Assembly (NCBI RefSeq): GCF_900114835.1
Contig: NZ_FOUJ01000002.1
Span: forward strand, 328,374-392,373
Length of the DNA stretch: 64,000 bases
Reading direction: 5' to 3'
Origin: Methanolobus profundi
Lineage (GTDB): Archaea; Halobacteriota; Methanosarcinia; Methanosarcinales; Methanosarcinaceae
Shown here: positions 25,607-34,610 of the stretch, piece after piece
Numbering within the stretch: the first letter of the stretch is position 1
Layout of the letters: each line of letters opens with the position of its first letter
Made by a program: the position numbers and the translations under genes
Notes under the pieces: model-generated
Database searches by the model: none
What the model was told of the DNA's origin: nothing
The model's input: only the letters and a program-made list of their open reading frames with translations

Positions 25607-25715
25607 TCCCGCCTCCCAGACTCGAACCGGGGACATCGCGGTGCCTGCGCGTAATGTGATCATGTCACATGAATCAAACTACAGCCGCGCACTCTACCAA
25701 CTGAGTTAAAGCGGG
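25607..25715 (-). tRNA. tRNA-Tyr (GTA) with intron
   Basis: The acceptor stem CCCGCTT pairs with AGGCGGG (C1-G72, as in archaeal tRNA-Tyr), discriminator A. D arm ACTC-AGTTGGTA-GAGT. Anticodon stem CGCGG/CCGCG with loop CTGTAG-intron-A, anticodon GTA. The 36-base intron (25643-25678) is inserted after position 37, the canonical archaeal site, and contains an internal ATGTGA/TCACAT hairpin suited to a bulge-helix-bulge for the splicing endonuclease. T arm CCCGG-TTCGAGT-CTGGG. No encoded CCA. Confidence 0.93.
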
Positions 25716-25918
25716 TCTTACAAATCATGCCTCTGCACGACATTGCCGTGCGATGCAACCCTCCAATACGCACAATAATACTTATCTCTTTCGCCGGAGA
25801 AGGCATCAAAGAGACATAGCATATAAAGAAAAGAACAGAAATTAACAGAATACGAAGACAAAATAATAGAATCTGCACTGAAACAGATAATATTCAGGAA
25901 GAATAATGAAAAAATAAC

Positions 25919-25946
25919 AGGCGCAACCCCACAGTCGGGGCTGCCT
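25919..25946 (-). terminator. Terminator of the AdoMet synthetase gene
   Basis: GGC..CCCC paired with GGGG..GCC around a 6-base loop with a small internal bulge, followed on the minus strand by TTATTTTTTC. It lies ten bases past the stop codon. Confidence 0.65.
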
Positions 25947-25956
25947 TAAAGGTATA

Positions 25957-27153
25957 TCAGAATGTATCGAGTTCGCCGCTGATCACCATCTGAGTGATCT
26001 TGGTAATGTCAGCAAGCCAGTCATCTATGACGACCTCGGTCTCAGCCCTTATGGAAGCAAAGTTCGCGCCATCTGCCGGAATGATCTGAGCACTTGCCAC
26101 AAGTGGCTGGTCTATTGGCTGACCGATCTGTGAAAGGAGCTTGATATAGACATCCTCTACTTCAGGGACAGCCTTCACAATATCTTTTGCCATCTGGGTA
26201 GAGAGCAGGTTGTAGATCTTACCGATGTGGTTGATCGGGTTCTTACCACTGGTAGCTTCCATGCTCATTGGCCTGTTAGGAGTGATAAGACCGTTACAGC
26301 GGTTACCTCTTCCTACAGAACCATCATCACCCATCTCAGCAGAAGTACCGGTAACTGTCAGGAAGACAGAGTCACATTTCTCATTGTCAGCTGCATTGAT
26401 GAAAGTATTGACTTTACGGTCTGTGCGCTTAAGTGCAAGATCGGTAACGTAATCTGCCATCTCTTCCTTGATATTGATATAGTGGTCCATGTCATCCACA
26501 TGTCTGCCGACCATACCACAGCATATTGTCAGATTGATATCATCATTGTCCCTGAGACCCATGACCTTGATATCAGTTCCAATTCCAGGGATCTTCTTCT
26601 TCAGGTCTGTGATAAGCATCCTCTCTGACTCATAGACTATCTGCTCAAGTTCTGAGAAAGGAGCATGACCCACACCAAAAGAGGTGTCATTTGCTACAGG
26701 GACCCTGTCCCTGTTGAAAACATCTCTCAGATCTGATGAGCCTGTACCAAGCTTACAGTCTACTATGATATCACTTTCAAGATCAATATCCACAATTGTG
26801 TTTCTGATATAGTCCCTTGCTGCCCTGAGAGCAACGGACTCAGCAGGAATCTCTACACCTTCGAACTCCTTTGTTGCCCTTCCCACGAGCAATGTGTATA
26901 TAGGCTGAGTGACCTCTCCGCCTCCAAACTGCGGATTCGAGCGTCCTGCCACGATCTGTGTCTCATCAGTATTGTGGTGAAGTACCACGCCACATTTTTC
27001 AATATATTCCTTACACAACGCACGGCTTACAGCCTCAGCAAGACCATCGGAGATACTGTCAGGGTGACCTACACCCTTTCTCTCAACAAGCTCGATCTGC
27101 TGTTTTTCCACCGGTGTTTCAATCAGGTGTTCGACTTTGATGTTTCGAATCAT
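25957..27153 (-). CDS. mat: S-adenosylmethionine synthetase, archaeal type
   Basis: Makes AdoMet from methionine and ATP. The archaeal enzyme (398 residues) differs from bacterial MetK but keeps short motifs: [18 protein letters not shown] (substrate and metal), [34 protein letters not shown], and [17 protein letters not shown] in the active site. Ends in VISGELDTF. It supplies AdoMet for the radical SAM enzymes and methyltransferases found elsewhere in the window. Divergent from the his operon across a 264-base spacer with TATA-like elements on both strands; a leader of about 80 bases is likely. Confidence 0.95.
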   Translation of the reverse strand: MIRNIKVEHLIETPVEKQQIELVERKGVGHPDSISDGLAEAVSRALCKEYIEKCGVVLHHNTDETQIVAGRSNPQFGGGEVTQPIYTLLVGRATKEFEGVEIPAESVALRAARDYIRNTIVDIDLESDIIVDCKLGTGSSDLRDVFNRDRVPVANDTSFGVGHAPFSELEQIVYESERMLITDLKKKIPGIGTDIKVMGLRDNDDINLTICCGMVGRHVDDMDHYINIKEEMADYVTDLALKRTDRKVNTFINAADNEKCDSVFLTVTGTSAEMGDDGSVGRGNRCNGLITPNRPMSMEATSGKNPINHIGKIYNLLSTQMAKDIVKAVPEVEDVYIKLLSQIGQPIDQPLVASAQIIPADGANFASIRAETEVVIDDWLADITKITQMVISGELDTF

Positions 27154-27417
27154 ATTAATCCTCTTAAGTCTCTAAAAATCATTAAGTGACAAATGAAAGG
27201 TAAGAATAGATAATTAAGGTTTATTATGTATCCTTCGCTATACAGACTACTCATAATCTATATAATATTTTCCGTCTAAAATATAACTCATGGTAATTAA
27301 ACGGGCACTCACAAATAAATATAGAAGAAGACAGGGCCAGCGTGAAACCTATATGCTATAAAAGTCTTTGAAAGAACGTTCAATTGACACTTATACTAAT
27401 TTCACAGATGGATCCAC

Positions 27418-28272
27418 ATGATACGTATTGCAATACCCAATAAAGGGCGTCTCCACGACCCCACTGTAACCCTTCTCAAAGAGGCGGGGCTCCCTGTACT
27501 TGAAGGAGGAACAAGGAAACTTTTTGCTAAGACCACTGACCCTGAAATAACATATCTTTTTGCAAGGGCAGCAGATATCCCCGAGTATATCCAGGACGGT
27601 GCCGCAGATGTAGGTATCACAGGTCTTGACCTTATAGATGAGACAGGATCTGATGTAGAGATATTACTTGACCTCAAGTTCGGCGGAGCAAAACTTGTTC
27701 TGGCCGTACCTGAAGATTCGAGCATAAGCTCTGCAAAACAACTTGAAGGAATGCGCGTCGCCACTGAGTTCCCAAATATCACAGCTAAGTACTTCAAGAA
27801 CCTCGGAGTGAACATTGAAGTAATAAAGGTAAGTGGTGCCTGTGAAATGACACCTCATGTTGGTATCGCTGATGCGATCGTCGATATCTCCAGTTCAGGA
27901 ACAACACTTGTAACCAACCATCTGAAGATGATAGAAGAGGTATTCACATCATCGGTATACCTCATTGCCAATAAGAAGACACTGGAGAACAACGGCAAGA
28001 TAGAGCAGATCCAGACGGCTGTTGAAAGTGTGCTCAGGGCGAAAGGAAAACGCTACCTAATGATGAACGTTCCTGCAGATTCACTTGAAGTTGTCAAGAA
28101 GGTCCTGCCCGGAATGGGAGGTCCAACTGTCATGAAAGTAGAATCCGATGATTCCACTCTTGCAGTACATGCAGTGGTCGATGCAGGAAGCATCTTTGCC
28201 ACGGTCGGCGAGCTCAAGAAGGCAGGTGCTAAGGACATACTTGTAGTGCCTATCGAGAGAATGATGCCCTGA
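27418..28272 (+). CDS. hisG: ATP phosphoribosyltransferase, long form
   Basis: First enzyme of histidine synthesis: joins ATP and PRPP. At 284 residues it is the long form with a C-terminal ACT-like regulatory domain (from about 205: LMMNVPADSLEVVKKVLPGMGGPTVMKVE) that usually mediates feedback inhibition by histidine, and it needs no HisZ. Catalytic features: IAIPNKGRLHDP, DVGITGLDLI and the PRPP loop VDISSSGTTL. First gene of hisG-hisA-hisB, with a TATA-like GCTATAAAAG near 27353-27362. HisI is encoded 30 kb away; hisD, hisC, hisE, hisF and hisH are not in the window. Confidence 0.95.
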   Translation: MIRIAIPNKGRLHDPTVTLLKEAGLPVLEGGTRKLFAKTTDPEITYLFARAADIPEYIQDGAADVGITGLDLIDETGSDVEILLDLKFGGAKLVLAVPEDSSISSAKQLEGMRVATEFPNITAKYFKNLGVNIEVIKVSGACEMTPHVGIADAIVDISSSGTTLVTNHLKMIEEVFTSSVYLIANKKTLENNGKIEQIQTAVESVLRAKGKRYLMMNVPADSLEVVKKVLPGMGGPTVMKVESDDSTLAVHAVVDAGSIFATVGELKKAGAKDILVVPIERMMP

Positions 28273-28278
28273 GGTAGT

Positions 28279-29019
28279 ATGAGCTTTGAAGTAATTCCTG
28301 CCGTGGATATGAGAAACGGCAAGTGCGTCCAGCTTGTCCAGGGAGTACCAGGGAGTGAGATGATATCACTTGATGACCCGGTAGCTGTGGCAAAGGACTG
28401 GGTATCACAGGGTGCAAAGACCCTGCACCTCATCGACCTTGACGGTGCCATCGATGGGAAGCGTAAGAATGCACCCATAATTGAGAGGATCGTCAAAGAA
28501 TGTAAGCCACTTGGTATGGAGATACAGGTTGGCGGAGGAATTCGCTCCTTTGAAAATGCAGCTGAATTGTTAGACCTTGGTGTGGACAGGGTCATATTGA
28601 GTACGGCTGCAATAAACAACCCCCAGCTAGTAAAGGAACTTGCCGATGCTTTTGGCAGCGAGCACATAAATGTTGCACTGGACTCAAAAGATGGAAAGAT
28701 CTCTATAGAAGGATGGAAGAAACAGTCCGAGTTCACAGCTGTTGAGATGGGGATAAAATTTGAAGAACTGGGAGCAGGCAGTATCCTTTTCACTAATATC
28801 GATAATGAAGGTCTTCTTCAGGGAGTTAACACAATACCTACTGAAGAACTTGTGAGCTCAGTGACCATTCCTGTGATAGCATCCGGAGGAGTTACAAAAC
28901 TCGAGGACCTCATCGCACTGAAGAGAACAGGAGCCAGTGCAGTAGTAGTTGGAAGTGCATTATACACAGGAAAATTCACACTTCCAGAAGCAATAAATAT
29001 TATCAGTTCTGACGTATAA
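28279..29019 (+). CDS. hisA: ProFAR isomerase
   Basis: Opens the ring of ProFAR to PRFAR (Amadori rearrangement); TIM barrel of 246 residues. Catalytic Asp in [18 protein letters not shown] and a second in the repeated half-barrel ([11 protein letters not shown]). The phosphate-binding loops are [11 protein letters not shown] and [12 protein letters not shown]. Starts six bases after hisG ends with a GAGGTAGT ribosome site overlapping the hisG stop, so the two are coupled. Could only be confused with HisF, but EVIPAVDMR favours HisA. Confidence 0.95.
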   Translation: MSFEVIPAVDMRNGKCVQLVQGVPGSEMISLDDPVAVAKDWVSQGAKTLHLIDLDGAIDGKRKNAPIIERIVKECKPLGMEIQVGGGIRSFENAAELLDLGVDRVILSTAAINNPQLVKELADAFGSEHINVALDSKDGKISIEGWKKQSEFTAVEMGIKFEELGAGSILFTNIDNEGLLQGVNTIPTEELVSSVTIPVIASGGVTKLEDLIALKRTGASAVVVGSALYTGKFTLPEAINIISSDV

Positions 29020-29051
29020 AAGGACGGAAATATCATGAATCAGGTGCACCC

Positions 29052-29627
29052 ATGAGAAAAGCAAACATATCACGCAAAACCAGCGAGACAGACATCAGTA
29101 TCGAGCTGGACCTTGATGGAAAGGGAATTGCAGAGATCAGCACAGGAATTGGTTTTTTTGACCATATGCTCACTGCATTCACAAAACATGGGAACTTCGA
29201 CCTTACAGTAAAAGCCACAGGTGACCTCATCGTTGACGATCATCACCTTATAGAGGATACCGGAATAGTTCTTGGACAGGTGATCGCAGAAGCACTTGGA
29301 ACTAAAGCTGGGATCGCAAGGTTCGGAGAGGCACGCATACCTATGGATGAAGCACTTGCAACTGTAGCACTTGATCTTGGAGGACGTAGCTACCTTGTAA
29401 TAGATGCAGAGTTCAAGGCTCCCAAAGTAGGAGAGTTCAGCACCCAGATGGTGGACCACTTCTTTGAGGCCATTGCCCAGAATGCAAAAATAAACATGCA
29501 TGCTCATGTCTATGGAGATAATGACCACCACAAGATAGAGGCTCTTTTCAAGGCTTTTGCCTATGCACTCAGAAGGGCTGTGGCAATAGAAGGAGAAGGA
29601 ATTAAAAGCACAAAAGGTGTGCTTTAA
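29052..29627 (+). CDS. hisB: Imidazoleglycerol-phosphate dehydratase
   Basis: Dehydrates imidazole glycerol phosphate in histidine synthesis; manganese enzyme, 191 residues, monofunctional as in archaea. Metal motifs [15 protein letters not shown] and [15 protein letters not shown], plus [14 protein letters not shown] and the C-terminal [10 protein letters not shown]. Third gene of the his cluster, 32 bases after hisA. A hairpin with T run at its stop codon ends the transcript. Confidence 0.96.
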   Translation: MRKANISRKTSETDISIELDLDGKGIAEISTGIGFFDHMLTAFTKHGNFDLTVKATGDLIVDDHHLIEDTGIVLGQVIAEALGTKAGIARFGEARIPMDEALATVALDLGGRSYLVIDAEFKAPKVGEFSTQMVDHFFEAIAQNAKINMHAHVYGDNDHHKIEALFKAFAYALRRAVAIEGEGIKSTKGVL

Positions 29628-29635
29628 CCTTTTTT
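29612..29635 (+). terminator. Terminator of hisGAB
   Basis: AAAAGGT/ACCTTTT with an 8-base loop running into a T tract; overlaps the hisB stop codon. Confidence 0.55.
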
Positions 29636-29647
29636 AATATCACTTTT

Positions 29648-31759
29648 TCAGAACTTGCTCCTTAATTTATCATAGAAGGCCTGTTCTTTTCCTTTTGTTT
29701 TCTTGGAGAGTCTTTCCACTATCAATTCAGGAGTGCTCTTTGCAACATAATTATAGCGAGGACTCCTGTCAACAATAAGGTTCAGGTCAGAGTCTAGTCC
29801 ACTTGCCTCGATTCCATCAACCCTTATGTCACAGGTGGTGTTCTCCATGATCTGCTCTGAAAGATGGGAAACGAATATTGACATAGTATCATCATTCTCG
29901 CTAAGCACCTCCAGGATACCTGCCATGATCTTAGCAGATGCACCTGGCTCTGTTATTGATTCAAGCTCATCTGCCAGTACGAATTTTGAAGACTCATCAG
30001 CAACGACAGAGAATTCTGTGAGCGTTGTCTCGAAAGCACCTGCATCAAGTGTCCCTTTAGACTTGGCAAAGTAGTACATCGATTCCGTGAGAGAGATCTC
30101 CATAGCTTCTGCAGGAACAGGGAAACCCATATGCGCAAGGATAATACTTTGTGCCAGAAGTTCCAGAAGTGAGGTCTTACCTCCTGAATTTACACCACTT
30201 AACAATACGACCTTACTCATCTCATCTTCCGGAGAGAAGCTGTTCTCACCTACTGAGTAGTCTATAGGTATAACATCGCCATGTCTGGAAAGCAGGAAAA
30301 GGTTCCTTCCGTTCTTAAAACCAATTCCAGTGCTTGTAGAGATAGCAGGCATAACAAGACCATATGTACATGCAAAAGAACCTATGGCAAAACCCACATC
30401 GAAATCAAGGACCTCTCGGGCAAGTTCCCGGGACAGCTCCCTGTAGGAAGACAGGATACGTGAAACCTCACGCTTATGGTTGAACTTTCTCTTCTGGGAA
30501 CTTTTTATGAGATATTGCTTCAAAGCACCAAGGCTATCAACATCCGCTTCCACCGGATGCATGATATCTTCCGGGAAAAGTGAATCCACCATCAACCGTT
30601 CTTTCTTCTCAAGCTGAAGGTCATTGCATATCTTTTCGATCCCTTGTTTGATTATCGAGTGATAACTCTTGTGAAGCGTCTTACCAAGCATATCCTTAAG
30701 CTCAATAGAGCCGTTCATGACCTTCAGCATATCCTGACCACTTAATGTCATTTGACTCTTCTCAAGACACGAGTTGAGTTCATCATTAACGAAGGTCACA
30801 GACTCCGATACGCAAGACGGAAGTCTTTCAATTGCACTGGTGATCCTGTCAAGTTCTTCATCGGTACCATGGACAATATCACCATCCTCATCGATCAGAG
30901 ATAATGTTGAAGCCAGAAGTTCAAGAGTATCATCGTCCATCCGGTCAAAGAAGCGGATCCCTTTGGAACGCAACAATCTTACGGCCTTTATAGAAGATTC
31001 CAGTGACTTTAAGTTCCTGGAAAATGCAAATATTTCCTTCTCGGGTACAACCTTAAAATCCTCAAGGTCCTGCAGGTCAGTAATGAACTCAGGTTCTACA
31101 TCCTCCGGAAAGTCGAAAGCCAGATAATCATCACCTACAGCGATCACCTGTGAAAATCCTCTGGAAACATCGATGAACTCCGAAAGCGAACGGGTAAAAT
31201 GAACATCAATGAGACCTGCAAAACGCTTCCTTGCATACTCATAGCTATCCTGATCAGATGTTATGATGACCCTGTCCCTTACCTTTGGATATTGATGCTT
31301 GAAATTAAGCTGGGAGACTTTAGGAAGCAATTCTGCTATTGCCCCATCCCCTTCAAGGACAGTTGCTGTTTCCATATAGTAAGAAACTGACCTGCGTATC
31401 TGCATGATCTTTTCAGCCTTACTGCCAGGATATGGGAAGAACACATGTAGTTTATCTCTTGAATAACGTGTGTGTGCGAATTCCTTGATGATATCCAGAA
31501 GTTTCTCATAGACATCCATTGATTCCCTGGTCCTCAGGAAATCGGTCACATTAACGCCTTCCACCCTGGAAGCTACATCCTGTATGAGAGAAATAGCATA
31601 ACGCTGCCCAATACCCTCTACCTCGGATATGCTGGCAATATCACCAGCAAGGATGGCATCAAGTGCCTGATCCTCACTGCCAAAATGTTCAACAAAGCGT
31701 TTTGACATCTTATCCCCTATCCGGGGAATGTCCTGTAGTGACCTGACCTCAGCTATCAT
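29648..31759 (-). CDS. MutS-like ATPase with N-terminal helix-hairpin-helix
   Basis: A 703-residue relative of the MutS/MutS2 ATPases. It starts with tandem helix-hairpin-helix motifs (SLQDIPRIGDKMSKRFV and SEVEGIGQRYAISLI), followed by a long helical core. The C-terminal MutS ATPase has Walker A SGVNSGGKTSLL, a signature ESMYYFAKSKGTLDAGAFE and Walker B KFVLADELESITEPG. No mismatch-recognition domain (Phe-x-Glu) and no Smr nuclease. The ATG overlaps the stop of the DUF4130 gene by one base (TAATG), so it is translated with the radical SAM-DUF4130 pair. Probably a DNA repair or recombination ATPase. Confidence 0.8.
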   Translation of the reverse strand: MIAEVRSLQDIPRIGDKMSKRFVEHFGSEDQALDAILAGDIASISEVEGIGQRYAISLIQDVASRVEGVNVTDFLRTRESMDVYEKLLDIIKEFAHTRYSRDKLHVFFPYPGSKAEKIMQIRRSVSYYMETATVLEGDGAIAELLPKVSQLNFKHQYPKVRDRVIITSDQDSYEYARKRFAGLIDVHFTRSLSEFIDVSRGFSQVIAVGDDYLAFDFPEDVEPEFITDLQDLEDFKVVPEKEIFAFSRNLKSLESSIKAVRLLRSKGIRFFDRMDDDTLELLASTLSLIDEDGDIVHGTDEELDRITSAIERLPSCVSESVTFVNDELNSCLEKSQMTLSGQDMLKVMNGSIELKDMLGKTLHKSYHSIIKQGIEKICNDLQLEKKERLMVDSLFPEDIMHPVEADVDSLGALKQYLIKSSQKRKFNHKREVSRILSSYRELSRELAREVLDFDVGFAIGSFACTYGLVMPAISTSTGIGFKNGRNLFLLSRHGDVIPIDYSVGENSFSPEDEMSKVVLLSGVNSGGKTSLLELLAQSIILAHMGFPVPAEAMEISLTESMYYFAKSKGTLDAGAFETTLTEFSVVADESSKFVLADELESITEPGASAKIMAGILEVLSENDDTMSIFVSHLSEQIMENTTCDIRVDGIEASGLDSDLNLIVDRSPRYNYVAKSTPELIVERLSKKTKGKEQAFYDKLRSKF

Positions 31760-32604
31760 TATACCTCCGACCGAGAAGCAAAACTATCCAGAGTACAGTT
31801 TGCAATTCCCCTTTCAACCTTGTAACTATCCCTTTCTGACATCTTGCTCATAGATGCCGATGCTTTGGGTTGTAAGCCCCTTGCATGACCTTTGTTCCTT
31901 CTCTTTGGAATGAACTGTGAATCATAATACATATCCCACAGGTCGTCTACCTCATCATGCATATCTGCAAACTCCAGACTTCCTGCAAGAGATGCAGGAA
32001 CCTGTGTGTAAGTCTCCAGTCCTACATGGCCACCATTACCGATCCATGCAATATCCCCTTCTATCACTGAAACAGGAAGATCGGGATTCTTCCTTGCAAG
32101 CCAGCGACAGAACATGTCACCTATCTGATGAGGAGAATCCACCTTCACAGTAAGTACTCCATTGACAGAACATGGACGGGCGAACATACACAAGCGATGA
32201 TATGAGCGGCTTACATCACGCATATAATTGTAATATTTCTTACCTGTAACACTCTTCCCGGAATAAAGTAGTTCAGCATTGCCTTCGCACGAACATAGAA
32301 AATGTACAAGCTCGATCGCTCTTGAACTTCTGTGCCTTAGAACCAGAGAGATGTAGCCTTCGACATCAGGATCACGCTGGAACATCCTTAGACGCTGCTT
32401 TCCAAAAAGAGCATTCACGAGTTTAGTAGTATCCTTAGTACCCCTGAACCCAAGAGCCTTGACATTTTCAATACCTGAAAAGTCCATCTTTTGCTGCAGA
32501 TCTTCCCTGTCCTTTGCAGATATGAGTTCACAGCCGAGATCATCCATCAGTTCCATACAGGCAAGAAGGATACCTTCAACAGATTCCCTGAAAGCCACTA
32601 TCAT
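31759..32604 (-). CDS. DUF4130 (TIGR03915-type) protein, uracil-DNA-glycosylase-like
   Basis: A 281-residue soluble protein of the DUF4130 family, whose C-terminal part is considered related to uracil-DNA glycosylase folds. Conserved features are the DVEGYISLVLRHRSSRAIELV segment split around residue 100, GKKYYNYMRDVSRSYHRL and DSPHQIGDMFCRWLARKNP, then FVP-like RRNKGHA near the C-terminus. Members are almost always next to the radical SAM gene found directly upstream here, with a 4-base overlap (ATGA), and the pair is thought to modify or repair nucleic acid. The substrate is unknown. Confidence 0.85.
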   Translation of the reverse strand: MIVAFRESVEGILLACMELMDDLGCELISAKDREDLQQKMDFSGIENVKALGFRGTKDTTKLVNALFGKQRLRMFQRDPDVEGYISLVLRHRSSRAIELVHFLCSCEGNAELLYSGKSVTGKKYYNYMRDVSRSYHRLCMFARPCSVNGVLTVKVDSPHQIGDMFCRWLARKNPDLPVSVIEGDIAWIGNGGHVGLETYTQVPASLAGSLEFADMHDEVDDLWDMYYDSQFIPKRRNKGHARGLQPKASASMSKMSERDSYKVERGIANCTLDSFASRSEV

Positions 32605-33710
32605 GCGCCTACCCCTGCAAAAGAGAAAAGGTTGGTTTGCCTTTTTCCATTGATCTCAATGAACGGACGTGCACGGGTAAGTACAACACCCATACGTGCA
32701 AGTTCCTTCTCCGAACTTATTGGCCTTGACCGCAGGATCCTGTTAGCTCCTACAGGACCGATCCCGGGTACCCTGAGAAGGTCCTCCCTGCTTGCAGTGT
32801 TGATGTTAACAGGGAACATATCAGGACTGCATGAAGCAAGCAGCATCTTGGGATCAACATCAAGAAGGAATCCATTATCATCAAGAACACCATCAAGGTC
32901 ACGTGCTGTCAGGCCATAGTCCTTCAAAAGATACGAGGTCTGATATAGCCTTGTTTCCCTCCAAAGAGGTGAAGCCTCATTGTTCTCAAGAGGTGTAGAT
33001 GGAACCGGATCAAAGCTCATGAAATAAGGCCTCCTTAGTTCATATTTGTCCATGAACCTCTCAACGGTCCCGATGATCTCTCTGTCTGGCTCCTGTAATG
33101 CACCCACTACGAACTGAGTGTCATTGGCACCTATGATCCTGCCTCTGAAACCCTCCTCACGTCTTTTCTTGTTAATGAGGTCACGGGTCCATTGTAAGCG
33201 CTGGAGAACATCGTTCTTATAATCGAAGTTCGGACATATTTCAGAATAGTTCATTGAACTTGTTGTCTCTGCATTCACACCGAACTTATTTGCAGTATCA
33301 GCGATCTCCTCAAGAAGATACTTCGGGGTCCCGGGCATCACACGGATGTGAACGTAACCTGTGAAGCCCTGTTTACGCAGAAGACTTGCAACCTCAAGTT
33401 GTTTTTCTGCGGTCCTCTCAGCATCACCTATTACGCCAGAGGATAGAAAGAGTCCCTCTATAGCATTCCTTCGATAGAATGACCATGTGATCTTCACGAT
33501 CTCCTCGGGAGTTAATGATGCACGCACAGAATCCCTGCCACACCTGTTAGGACAATACGTACACTCCCCAGAGCACGCATTGGTCATCAGGGTCTTATAG
33601 AGCTGTATACAGCGGCCATCCGGTCCAAAGGCATGACAGACAGCGCTCTGATTGCAACTGTCGTATTTCGTGCCTTCGGACAATACTCTCATCCTTTCCA
33701 TAAGCGTCAT
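32601..33710 (-). CDS. Putative DNA modification/repair radical SAM protein (TIGR03916-type)
   Basis: Radical SAM protein; the cluster motif ACSGECTYCPNRC has C-x3-C-x2-C. The N-terminal LSEGTKYDSCN and CHAFGPDGRCIQLYKTLMTN are family signatures with extra cysteines. The C-terminus carries a helix-hairpin-helix (NINTASREDLLRVPGIGPVGA), which points to DNA binding. I use ATG at 33710, giving about 12 residues before EGTKYD as in relatives; ATG at 33743 is possible and would be leaderless with the TATA box at 33767-33774. The longest frame (33785) would contain that TATA box. First gene of a coupled three-gene operon. Confidence 0.88.
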   Translation of the reverse strand: MTLMERMRVLSEGTKYDSCNQSAVCHAFGPDGRCIQLYKTLMTNACSGECTYCPNRCGRDSVRASLTPEEIVKITWSFYRRNAIEGLFLSSGVIGDAERTAEKQLEVASLLRKQGFTGYVHIRVMPGTPKYLLEEIADTANKFGVNAETTSSMNYSEICPNFDYKNDVLQRLQWTRDLINKKRREEGFRGRIIGANDTQFVVGALQEPDREIIGTVERFMDKYELRRPYFMSFDPVPSTPLENNEASPLWRETRLYQTSYLLKDYGLTARDLDGVLDDNGFLLDVDPKMLLASCSPDMFPVNINTASREDLLRVPGIGPVGANRILRSRPISSEKELARMGVVLTRARPFIEINGKRQTNLFSFAGVGA

Positions 33711-33766
33711 ATGGTGCTCATTAACAGGACTTCTGTGGGTCATCAATGAAGCAATATGCAGGGTAT

Positions 33767-33774
33767 GGATATAA
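33767..33774 (-). promoter_or_regulatory. TATA box of the radical SAM-DUF4130-MutS operon
   Basis: TTATATCC on the minus strand; predicts a transcript start near 33743-33746. Confidence 0.45.
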
Positions 33775-33926
33775 GTAACTGGCAAGCGGGGTGAAAGTAT
33801 TACCTCGAAGGATTTTGAAAAATAAAGCCACCGGAAGCCATAAACAAAATATAAGAACAGAATTAGAAAGAGGAAAGAATGTATATTGATATCACGAAGA
33901 TATCGAACATGTAGACATAAAGAGGA

Positions 33927-34481
33927 TCATTCCTCTTTAATCTTAACCTTCACTTTCAATATACTTATAGGCTCCAGTTTCTTCCACATTACAGTAGAAT
34001 TACTGTCAAATTTGAATTCATTAACGTTCTTATCGGAGAATACACCATCTACTTCATAGATGAAAAAGCCCTCTTCGCCATTTGTAGAGACAATATTATC
34101 CTGACCGTGTACATTCTTGACCTCCACGACTGCAGCCTTTTTGAGAGCTTCCAGAAGTGTAGCTCCTTTGTCAACTTCAACTGTTCTTGAAGGTGCAAAT
34201 ATATCCAGTGCATTGAAGATGTTCTTGTTGTTCAATTGCAGGACGTGCGTCTTACCGTAGACCTTACGCAGAATAAGATCAGCATCTTCCAGGATATTTG
34301 CATGCTTTGCAGCAACAGGAACAGATATGCTAAGTTCCCTGGCAAGTTCGGAGATATGCATCTCACCCTCAGTAAGCTTTTGCAGCATCCTGAGTCTTGT
34401 CTCACTACCAAGAGCACTGAAAAGTTTCAAGCGATCAGTGTTCTCCGGGTTCTCGGAATCATTGTTATCGAGAGTGCTCAT
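33927..34481 (-). CDS. ArsR-type regulator fused to a transcobalamin-like (DUF4430) domain
   Basis: Residues 15-95 are an ArsR winged helix (LKLFSALGSETRLRMLQKL, HISELARELSISVPVAAKHANIL). The C-terminal 85 residues resemble DUF4430, the beta-grasp domain also seen at the end of transcobalamin: DKGATLLEALKKAAVV, EEGFFIYEVDGVFSD, then SNSTVMWKKLEP. This looks like a one-component sensor. The ATG at 34481 has a TATA box (34505-34513) 28 bases upstream and no ribosome site, so it is probably leaderless. It lies downstream of cbiZ in the same direction, which makes a corrinoid ligand an attractive guess. Confidence 0.7.
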   Translation of the reverse strand: MSTLDNNDSENPENTDRLKLFSALGSETRLRMLQKLTEGEMHISELARELSISVPVAAKHANILEDADLILRKVYGKTHVLQLNNKNIFNALDIFAPSRTVEVDKGATLLEALKKAAVVEVKNVHGQDNIVSTNGEEGFFIYEVDGVFSDKNVNEFKFDSNSTVMWKKLEPISILKVKVKIKEE

Positions 34482-34504
34482 AAATAGAAGTAATTGATGA
34501 GTCA

Positions 34505-34513
34505 CATATATAG
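34505..34513 (-). promoter_or_regulatory. TATA box of the ArsR-DUF4430 gene
   Basis: CTATATATG on the minus strand, centred 28 bases before the ATG at 34481. Confidence 0.5.
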
Positions 34514-34610
34514 TTTTCTATGTAAACCATGCAGAAAACGGGTCAAAAATGAAATAAATATAAAAAAAATACTAAAAATAAAAAAATAAAATATGTCCAC
34601 AGTCAGATTA

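Noticed and set aside
28053-28793. 246-codon minus-strand frame opposite hisG/hisA
   Set aside because: Shadow of two secure histidine genes; Ser/Pro-rich translation without any motif.
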